Shown in pieces: positions 22,101-33,700 of a DNA stretch of 64,000 bases (the first letter of the stretch is position 1; every line of letters starts with the position of its first letter). A program made the translations under genes and the position numbers. Below the pieces are notes generated by a model that did no database searches, had not been told where the DNA came from, and was given only the letters and a program-made list of their open reading frames with translations. Origin of the DNA: Lepidostoma basale (taxonomy: Eukaryota > Arthropoda > Insecta > Trichoptera > Lepidostomatidae). The DNA is taken from contig JAHDVF020000875.1 in assembly GCA_022606425.2 (NCBI GenBank), positions 930,001 through 994,000 on the forward strand. The letters run 5' to 3'.

Positions 22101-25100
22101 AATGCGGGTAAGTATGAATAAATCTAAAAATAAATCTGGTTAAAAAACGTTAACGGTTCTGTAAAATAAATCAATGAAAATTTTTCGGCAAACGGAAAAT
22201 GAAATTTTTAAATATTTTCAGTACGCATTAACATTTTGATGTAGTATATTATTTTAAATAGATATATCTATTATACCATATAAAACTTAGTATTAAAATC
22301 TTGTATTGATAAACTTATTAGAATATCTAAAAAAATTAATACTTTTGTCAAAAAATTTATTCTCATCACGTAGATCAAATATGACGAATTTTTTTATGAA
22401 TTACATCACTGTTTCCACATCAAAATATTATTTATAGTTTCTTGAACATGACGACGACGACCTTCGTGGCCGAGTGGTAAGTGCATTGACTGCCACCTCG
22501 AAGGTTCCGGGTTCGATTCCCGGCGAGAGCAGTGTGATTGTCACTGTCTTTGGTCTGGTGTAGAATTCACGTGACAATAAAATGGCGATAGATTAGCTAT
22601 CTATCACATGTCACGAGAATCACTATGACAGCTATAATACCCTCTACATCGATTTGGCTCATGCTGTCATGATGTAAAGAGCGATTCAACAAAATAATAA
22701 TAATAATAATGTAAAACTCTATAATAAATAATGAATTTGAATAAAAATGTCTGTTTTCTAGATGTTTTATTTGAATGACATATTTCAACCGGCCTGTCTG
22801 AGGCATTATCAAATGTTGATAATGCTTTAGACAGGCGAAACATGTCATCCACATAAATGATAATAAAACTTTAGAAAATAGACGTTTTAATTCGTAACAA
22901 TTTGTGTTTTTATTCATGAAAAAATTTGTCATTATGGAATTTCAGGTTAACGCCTTAAATTTACCAAAAATTACATCACATTGAAAAAAAAGCCATTTTT
23001 TTTACAGAATCATTAATGATCTTTCTTTGCATGCAACCTTTACTAACATTATCTAAACTAAACATAATCCTACGATATTTAATCTAAAACAAACTAACAT
23101 AATATTATATCTATAGTAAGTTAATTTTCTTTTCTTATCATATTTTTATACATTTCTTGGTGATATTTTTTCATTCTTAATGTTTTTAAAATTTGTATGA
23201 ATTAAAAAGCTGTTTGTTTCACTTAGATTAAAACATTTTCCAAAGAAAGTATTAACATTTCATATTTCATTCTTCCAAAATATGTATTTATTATAATAAG
23301 TGGAACAAACGTCATCTTGATTGATAAAAAATATATACTTTATAATTGGGATTCCTCAATTTTCATGACTTAACCACCATAGTGCCTTTGGCTTCATTTG
23401 CAGCAAACAAATTGGTCTTGAACTGCGGTTGGCTACATTTACAGCTCAAGAGAGATAGTCCAAGTTCATCATAATATTAAGTACAATTTAGTAGTAAGGA
23501 ACGTAAGTAAAAAGGTTTATATGAGCTGCAAATGTAGTCTACCGCAGTTTAAAACATTTTTTTATACTCTAAATGCGAATTATGGGGGTTAAGAATATAA
23601 TATTAATGTTTAAAAAAACATTTACATGCAAATTACACAAAAAAAAACATATCGATTTATGCACAATGATTTTAAACTATCGAGACTTTCAGAAACAAAC
23701 AATATCAATGTTTTCCATATGAACAATTGCTATAGTTTATTGAACAATGATGTAAATCTCCAAATTAAATAATGAATACGAATGATAAGTCTGTTCTCTA
23801 AAATTTTTATTAATTTTATAATATTTTATGGGAATGGCATGCTATGTCATCCTAAAGGTGTTATCAAATGTCGTTTGATAATGCGAAACATTTATTAATC
23901 TAAAAATCTAGAATTGCAGTGCACAATGGTGTTCTTCTACCGACCCTTATGTATGGAAGCGAAGCATGGAACTGGCAAAAGAAGGAAGAAAGTAGAATAA
24001 ATGCAGTAAAAATGAGATCTCTTAGACGAATGTGTGGATACTCTGTGTATGATAGAGTGTCGAATGAAAATATAAGAAGTGAATGCGGTGCGAATGATGG
24101 TGTTATGAAAAAAATAATGAAAGGATCATTAAGATGGTTTGGACACATGGAAAGAATGAATGAAGAAAGAATGGTTAAAAAAGTATATGTTAATGGAACC
24201 AGAAATAGAGGAATACCGAGGAAAACGTGGCACGATCAAATAAATCAAATATTGAATGTCGGCCATGTGAGGAGTCAGAGAAATCGACGCGCGTGCATGA
24301 CACGATGTATGAATGTTGAGGAAGTGAGAGAAATATGTCGGGAAAGAAAAGTGTGGCAGTCCATTCTTTCTGCCTACTCCTTCGAGGAGACGGCGTGATT
24401 GTTAGTTAGTTAGTTAGTTAGTTGTTAATTTAATACCTGAATATTTGTACAATATAATAAATAAGCCGATTGATCCGAGATCCAATGCAATGCGGACTGT
24501 AAACGCAGCGAAGGTCAGACGCGTCACTTTTTATATTAAGGTGATAAAATATGTGTAAACATATTTAACAGGTGTATTATTGTTCGCATATTATACACAA
24601 TACCTGTAATTAGTCGATCGCCGTGCGATCATTTTTACCGTTAGAGTAACAACACAGATAATGAATAATAGCCATGATTGCATTATTTTAAGATAATTAA
24701 AAGGTGTACACACCTTGTGAGATTTAGGACAGAATGCCGAAAACATTATATGTAAATGACGTAAACGGAGCTAGAAATGGAGGAAGGCCGAGGAAAACAT
24801 GACACGATCAAATTAACAAATATTAAATGCCAGTCACACAAGGAGTCGGAGAAATAGTGCGTGCATTACACGATGCATGAATGTGCAGGAAGCGAGAGAA
24901 GTATATAAAGATACAGAAATGTGGCGGTCCACCCGGTCTTCCTCGACTCCGTACTCCATTCACATTGTTAATGAATACTTTCTTAACTATTCTTTCTTCA
25001 TCCGTGCGTTTCATATGTCCAAACCAACGCAGTGATTCTTTCATAATACTTTCTTCCGCTCTACATTCTTTCCTTATATCAGCATTTGAAATTTTGTCGA

Positions 25101-27722
25101 ACATCGTTTTTTTCACACATACGTCTAAGTAATCTCATCTCTATCGCATTTATTCTGCTCTCATCATTATTCTGATAGTTCCGTACTTCGCTTCTACACA
25201 TAAGGGTTGATATGAGAACTCCATTGTGAGGGGCCATTTTCGCATTCATCGATGAAATCTTGTTTCCAATAACTTCTCCTACTTCTTCAGCCTTCTTTCC
25301 TCCACTGTTGGATATAGGCCTCTTCCATTTTCTTCCACTCGTCTCTATCATGTCCCTTCCACATCATCATCATCCAGGTCGTTCCAGCTATTCGAGCAAT
25401 ATCGTCGGTTCATCTTTTAGGTGGTCTCCCGACATTCCTTTTCTTTGTCCAAGGGCTCCACTGAAGTATTCTGGATGTCCATCGGGTATTGCCCTGTCTT
25501 GCTATACGTCCAGCTCATTGCCACTTTCATTTAGCTGTACGATCCATGATGTCGGCAACTTTGGTTCGGCGTCTTGTTTCTTCATTTCTTATTTTGTCTC
25601 CGAGACCCACGCCGAGCATTTGTCTCTCCAAGGATCGATCGATTTTTAGTTTATGGATACTTTTTGCTGTTAGGGTGGTTGTCTCTAGACTATATGTCAG
25701 GATATGCAGTATACATGCGTCCAAGATTTTTTTTTTTAGACAAATTGGAGCCTCCATGTTTTCAAAAACTTCTTTCATTTTCCCAAATGCAGCCGAACCC
25801 CGTCTTACTCTTCTAGGACTTGGATCTTCTGACTTAAAGAGGTTTAGCTCTATTTTATTCCTCTCACGTCTGTATGAAACATTGTTAGAAATGTGCTCTT
25901 CCGAAGAGGGGTCGGCTGTTTAGTTAAAAAAAAACATGCACTGGAATTTCAAGTAACTATTCTTTTTTAATTCTTCGTCAGGTTGTCTCCATCCACTCCC
26001 ACGCCATCTTTCTCGGTCTCTCGCCAGTGTTCTCCAGCCCTTTCCCGCCGTTCGTACAATATCATTGATCCACCTGGTTGACTGTCTCCCGATACTTCTC
26101 CGGCCCAACATTGGCCTCCATTCAGTAACCCTCTGGCTCCACCTTCCATCATCCCGTCGACACACATGACCAGCCCACTGCCACTTATGCGTATCCCTAC
26201 ATAGGTGACCCTTGGGCGTCTTCTAATCTCCACGTTGGGTATATGGTCTCTAAGCGAGATACCCAACATGGATCTTTCCATGGCCCGTTGTGCAACTTTG
26301 ATTTTGTGCATTGCGTCTTTAGTTAACGTCCATGTCTCGCATTCAAAGGTCATCACAGGTAACAGACATTGGTCCAAGCACTTAAGTTTTGTGGCATGTC
26401 TGACTTGAAGATGTTGCCCAGCCTTCCGAATGCAGACCAACCGAACTGTATTCTCCTATCAATCTCCTTGACTTGACCCCCTCTTCCAAAAGCCAACAGA
26501 TGACCAAGGTTATAATCAACTAGAGGTTCTGGTTCACACAATATACCAACGAACCAAAAACGTTAGTATCATACATAACATACGAATGTATCCCAAGCCC
26601 CGTGACACAAATAAGCCACCGAAAGCGGCATTGTATTGTGCCGCGGTAATTAATTTGGGCGACCCGTAACAGTCACAAAGCCGCTTAGCATTTGGCACAC
26701 ACGTACGGAATCCGCCAATTTCGCGAATGGATGTGCAGGTAGCCCGATTGCATCACCGATGCAAACAGATAATTATAATTCTGCATTGTTTGATTTCAAA
26801 AAAGGACCTTAGAATTCCGCGCGCTGTCATTAGCCGCCATTGTACCGGCCACTTCACCAACTTTCTAAACACTAATTCAATACGCGCTCTGCACAGAGAG
26901 GAATAAATATATAATGCAATTAAAATGACAAAGAAATCAGCGTGTCTCTTTTTAGGCAAATGATATTGAGAAATATGCATACTCGCTTATCGCACTGATT
27001 ACGCTCAAAGCGGAGCAATGTTCCGGTATTGCGACAGCTAAATGAGTATTTTAGTAATATCGAAAGGTAAATTCGTACCTTGCTGCCAAAGGTCCTAAGA
27101 TGAGCCTCTGGTGACACCGATGGGAAAAGCAATTAGTCTGCTGAACGCGGTCTCCTCGGAGATCGACGTCTTTCATGTTAGTGAAGGTACGTTCAGGGGA
27201 CAAATGCTCTTGACTTTAGAAAGTATATTGTCTTCCTAATGTCGAACCATCTCTAATGCGTTCCTGGTATTATGTTGTATTTTTATAATATTTTACCTGT
27301 ACTCAATAGATGCCTTAAACATTTTGCGGTTTGTAATGTCTTTTGAGTTAATAAACTGATTTGATTTGAAGATCCATTACGGGAAAAACTCTCCGAGATC
27401 GTGTCCGTAACGTAGACATAAGAAAAACTTGCGAAATATAGGATATCGTTCGACGGAGTAGATCCAGAAGAAGATACAGGAGGGACCATATAGCCAGAAT
27501 GGATAGTGACAGACTCGCATATACAACCGCTTACAAAATCCCCTCCGGACACCCCACACCTGGAAGACCACCTAAGAGATGGAGGGGCAGCTGGTCCTCA
27601 TCATCCCAGGAGACATGATTTATGTGTCACAGATCGTCAGATCAATTGTATTAAAATAAGAAGAAGTAATATCGATGTAAATAAAAAATGACAGTGCACA
27701 ATGGTGTTCTTGTACCGACTCT

Positions 27723-27755
<33 letters not shown>

Positions 27756-30700
27756 CACAAACATTACAGACATATTATGTATAGAATTGAAGTGTGGAAC
27801 TGGCAAACGAAGGATGAAAGTAGAATAAAGCAGTAGAAATGAGATGAGAAACACTCTTAGACGAATGTATTGAAAATCTATGTATGATAGAGTGTCGAAT
27901 GAAACTGTATGAAGTGAATACAGTGCGAATGAAAGTGCTATGAACAAAATAATGAAAGGATCGTTAAGATGGTTTGGACAGATGGAAATAATTAATGGAA
28001 AAATAATGGCGAAGAAAGTATATATGTTAACGACGTAAACGGGATTGGAAATAGGATAAATAAATCAAATATTACATGTCGGCCACGTAAGGACACGTGG
28101 AAAAAATTAATGAAGAAAGAATGTTAACGGAACAGGAAACAGAGGAAGACCTAGGAAAACGTGACATGATCAAATCAATCAAATATTGAATTTCGGGCAC
28201 GTAAGGAGTCGGATAAATCGACGTTCGTGCATGACACGATGTTTGAATGTAAGGAAAGGAGAGAAGTATGCCAGGAAAGAACAGTGTAGCGGTTCATTCT
28301 TTCTGCCTGCCCCTTCGGGCATGATAGTTAGTTAGTTAGTTAGTTAATTAGTTATATCGGTATTTTAATTGATAATGACTTACGGGATCGAAGCAAGAGC
28401 AGACACCGTCAGAACAAAACATCTCCTAAGAGTAGCAGAGATAAAAATATTGCGACCTATCGTACCCTTAGAGATAGGATACCCAACGAAGAATTTCGCA
28501 GATCCTGCAAAATTGATGAAATTGTGAGATGGAGCAGACAGAGAACACGATTCTGGAGAGACTGGAGGATGGATCCAGTGAGGATTCTTAAGATCGTGAT
28601 GCACGAGACTCCAGAGGGCCGTCGACCACCAAAGAGATGGAAATAAAGCTGGACGTCTTCATTTTCTTCTTCGTTCTCCAGAGTGTTGCTCCTCCTGTGA
28701 GGTAGATTCCCAGCTGTCCTTTCATATTTTAGGAGGTCTTCCACGAGGACGAGTCCCATGAGGCTGATTATGCAATGCAATATAGGGGAGTCTGGTGGTT
28801 TCCATTCTCTAAACATGACCGTACCAGTCCCTTTTTCGCTGTCTGCTCCATCTTATAATATCCTCAACCTCACATATATCACTTATTCTGGTGTTCCTCA
28901 TGCGATCTCTCAGTGTCTTGCCTGCTATCGTCCTCAGTGTCTTCATTCCGCAAGTCCTCAAAACTTGTTTGGTCCTTACTGTGTCTGCCCTTGCTTCGAC
29001 GCCATATGTTATTATTGGTCTTACGTATGCTTTATAGATTCTTATCAGCTTACTCTTACTGGCTATGTCTTAGTTTTTCCATATTGTGGATTTTAGAGCA
29101 CCAGAGATTGCAGCTGCCTTGTTTACTTGGGCTTGTATTTCTTCCCGCAGATCAGCTCCTCCCACCAGGTCTATGCCTAGACGTCTTCATCTTCTTCTTC
29201 TTTTAATAGATCTGACGATCTGTGACACAGAAATCATATCTCGTCGGATGATGAGATCCAGCTGTCCCTCCAAGTGTCCGGAGGGGATTTCATAAGCGGC
29301 TGTACTCGTATATGCAAGTCTGTCACCATCCATTCGGGCTACATGGTCCCTCCAGTATCTTCTTCTGGATCTACTCCACTGAACGATATCCTCTATTTCG
29401 CAGGTTTTTCTTATGTCTACGTTGCGGACACGATCTCGGAGGGTTTTTCCAGTCATTGATCTTAGGACCTTCATCTCCGATGTTCTTTTTCATCACAGGA
29501 AGAAATTTGATATACTGTATAAACAGATGGCAAGATCTACAATAAGGGCAAGAAGAAGAAGATATTTTAAATTTCTCTGACTTCCTTCATGAGCAGAAAT
29601 CAAAAATATTTCCGCGATCCGTCATTAGTGGTGTTCGTGAATTTATTGACGGATAAAAGTGTCTTCGGCCGTAGGTGAGCGCGAGTAGTGTGCACGGGTT
29701 GTCGCATATCTCAGAGATGCGTGTCCGATCCACTAATAGCAATAATGCGGCGCGAAATCATAAAAATACTCAGAATTATAGGCGTTTCCCACGCGCAGAC
29801 GTAAATACCCGAATCCCGATACGAGAACGAGACCCGTGTGCTAATATAAAGTGGGCTTTATTTATATTTGTTTTGGTTAGGTATAGTGCCGGGTGGCAAA
29901 GATCGCGTTTTCGTATAGCTGCGAATGAAGCGTCCAAGAATTCTACCTTTATTATATTGTCCTAAAAAAAGTACGCGCGTAACCACCACACACTTCAATA
30001 TCAAATAAAATCAAATCAGTTTATCGTCACAACAGGCATTACAAACAATATTAATGTTTTAGGTATCTATTGAGTATAGGTAAAATATAATATATAGGGT
30101 GTTTTTTTTAGAGGCATTATTAGTATTTTTCATTAAAATAATGTTAATGTCTATGATATTGGCTTTATTTAATAGATAATTTTATGCCATTATTGTTTAA
30201 ATATGATTTCGGGCATATGAGCGCCAGGGCTAGCTCGAATGAAGCGCAATCGTGAAATCCAATTTTCGACAATTGTCGTCTTTGTGGATGCGTATTATCC
30301 ACTAGAGTGTACGTAGTGCGAAAACGATCCATGGTCTTCCGAATAACTTGCTTGGATGGACGATTATGTCGACCGTAAAATGGACGTAGTGCACGATAAG
30401 TTTGGCGAACCGAACCTTGATTTTCAAAACAAATTTGCACAATTTGCAAGCGCTGTTCTGACGTCAGTCTATTCATGGTGAAATGGCAAAAACTGTCAAA
30501 TTGACAGTCTGTAGAAACAATGTTACCAGTTTAAAAACCAAACCTCTAAAAAAACACCCTATACAAAAAAAAAATGGAAGGCATAAGATATTATTTGACA
30601 TTAGGAAGACAAGGCACTCTGAAGTCAAGAGTCTTCTGAACGTACTTTTACTAATATGAAAGTTTAAAGTCAGAAAAATTCAATATTTAAGGGCTAGTGC

Positions 30701-33700
30701 TTCTATTAACAAAGGTTTAAGTCAAAAGTGATCCAAACTTAATTGCTGAAAAACATGAAAAACCATCGACAAAACGCTCACAATATTTGAAAAATCATCA
30801 CACAATAAAACACGACCGATAATCGAGAATATAGAAGTAGCAAGCGTGGTGATAGAAGGAACGTAAAGAGTATTTGTGAGAAAGCACAACAAAACTAACT
30901 GTGATATCGTCCGACGTCCGATAGGAGGGGAACAAGAAGAATAAGTAATAATAAAGGTTTTCTGCTCAATGCTTTCTAATCTTAATATAGATGACGCTAG
31001 TGTAGAGTGAACATAAAAATGTGAAAATAGGTGTAGAAACCTACCATATATACAAGTTCCAAAAAGTTTGTCAGACGTGGTGGTCATAACGGCGGAATGG
31101 GGAATGTTGTTAAACGTGAAGCGATCGCTCAACCCAACCAATGACAGGTCATAAGTCCTGTAAGCGCCTCGGCCACCACCTTCTGTTCCCAGAAAACAAT
31201 TTGCATCTTCGTCTCTATTGAGATACAATTAATCCTTGTAGAATAAGTAGTATTTAAATTAGAAAGGACGCTTTTTATTTGTTATTCTACAACGATTTCA
31301 CAATAGTAGAGCAGTTATAGAAAATGTTTTCAATCGGTTCATTCCATTTTTTAAAGAAAAAAGTTGTGTCAAGACACTTTATGATGATTTATTACAATTT
31401 TATTTTTAATGCTTTTGACCTCATCTTAATGTTCTTCGATACTAAAAACTATCTAACACGTAGGAATTAAATTATTGCGTTTGATAATGCCTTAGCAAGT
31501 CGAAACACATTATTCCCACAAAATAAAGTAAAACTTCTAGAAAACAGAAGTTTTCTTTCGTATCAATGATTACATATGGAGTTTTACATTATTGTTCAAG
31601 AAATAATAAATAACTATAATATCTATTAATTGTACAAACAATTATTAAAAATTAGTTTAAAATGATTTTTTTTATCAGCCCAAAGCATTAATATTACACA
31701 ATAGAACGATAAATAAGTGACGATGAGATTGAGAGAAGGGTGGAATGCCGCATCGGTTAAAGTGTGGTAATCCATTCTTTCTGCCAACCCCTTCGGAGAG
31801 ACGGCGTGATGGTAAGTTAGTTAGATCGATAAGTAATATTAAAAAATATATACATATTCTGATGTTGTTTCGAATAGTCTCAAAGGGTCAAATAAATAAT
31901 TATATTTTTTATATTAATATTGAAATTTTCTTTTCTTTTCAGTCTGCTTCTGTGTGCTTCAGTTGCAAGGAACCCATTGTGGGGAAGGTGAGGACTCCAA
32001 CTAACACTTATAACGCACTCTTTATATATATGAAGATGCAGTCTTAAAAAAAACAATTATTGAATAAATTAAATAATAAATGCAACAGTGAATGTATCTA
32101 GTCCCAGTAATACCAAGTATTTAGATATTTAATTCAATGATAAATGGGTCATAATATAATATAAAATGACATAATATATTTCAAAATTTATAGGTTATAT
32201 TTAATCATTTGCCTTCACTGCATAGACAAAATAATCAGTTATGCCATAGACAAAAACATCTGTTATAATAGATTTAAACATCTGTTATAATAGATTTAAA
32301 CATATAATGGCAGTCATGGCACACAGAACTTCATTCAGCGAATCTCTTTATTAACGAATTTCTAGTAATTATGGACTGATTTGTGTGTTGGTTCCATCCC
32401 TTGTGTATAGAAGGGAAGCATGGATTTAGCGATAGCAGAATAAATGCAGAAGAATGAATATAGTAGAATAAATGTTTTAAAGATGAGATCTGTTAGATAG
32501 ATATGTGGAAAAACAATACATTAGTGCATTTCAAATGCTTAATGTCAGGAAGAAATGTAGTGAGAAATAAAGTATTATGACCAAAATTATGATATGGAAC
32601 GTACGAATGAAGAAAGTGTATGTTTACATTGTGAATGGAGTGTGAAGCCGAGGAATACCACGGAAAACACGGTATGACTGAATGAATCAAATTGTAAAGG
32701 TTGGCCATATTAGAAGTCGAAAGAATCAACATTTGTATGTGATTCACTGTATGAGTGTTAAGAAAGCTAAAGAGGTTTGTCAGAATAAAGTAGTGTGACG
32801 ATTTAATTTTTTTGTTTTAATTAATATATTCAATGACACAATTAAGAAACAGTTTTAAAAACACCACACGAAAATAACTTTTATACTAGATAATGATATT
32901 TTTGTAACTCCATAAGTATTTTTGTAATATTTCTATCAGTCATGATAAAAACATGGTTTAATAGATAAGTATATGTTATGTAGTTGAAAATAGTAAAAAT
33001 ATTGAGTAATGAATTCCCTTTTTAGTAATTTTATTTATAAATACAGCTTAGTCATGTTGCAACTTAAAAGCCTAACATTAAAATTAATTTTGCATCCTTC
33101 TGAAAGAATAAAACAAAATAATATCCATGTCCCAATTAATAATGTTTAATTCCATTGCTGCTTGCACTGGTTGAAGTGGATTGAACTTTAACAATATGCT
33201 TGTGTGTGATAAGCCTATAATGCTAATGAACATTTTCAGAATTAATATAAACCAACAAGGAAGAATATTTAATAAGACAAACATATAATTTATATAAATA
33301 CAAAATAATAGATCTTCCATATACTCGTATATAAGATAATACACAGATCTAGTTCAATAGCAATAAAATCTTATAATTCTTACATATATATGTTTTAAAA
33401 GTAAAATTAAAACATTAATATTTCATAATTTCTTTTAAAAAAAATCTATAAGTAATGAGACTTGGATATCTTCTGGTATCTGATGGTTCAGTGCTTGTGG
33501 CTATTTCATCTAAGATTTTATATTTATAACATCTTATGAAACATAAGAAGACAACGCATACAATAAGACAACCTTCGTGGCCGAGTGGTAAGTGGATTGA
33601 CTGCCACCCCGAAGGTTCCGGGTTCACTTCCTGGCGAGGGCAGTGTGATTGTCATACTGTCTTTGGTCTGGTGTAGAATTCACGTGACAATAAAATGGCG

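Noticed and set aside
22461..22535. tRNA gene
   Set aside because: A and B boxes are clear, but no acceptor stem closes and the sequence runs into a SINE body repeated at 33571; it is a SINE head.
29675..29965. 96-codon ORF as a gene
   Set aside because: No motif, no splice partner, no homologous look; length is within chance for a GC-richer patch.
30722..31228. 168-codon minus-strand ORF
   Set aside because: Its N-terminal part lies in a dispersed repeat also at 60925, no splice context, no domain; incidental.
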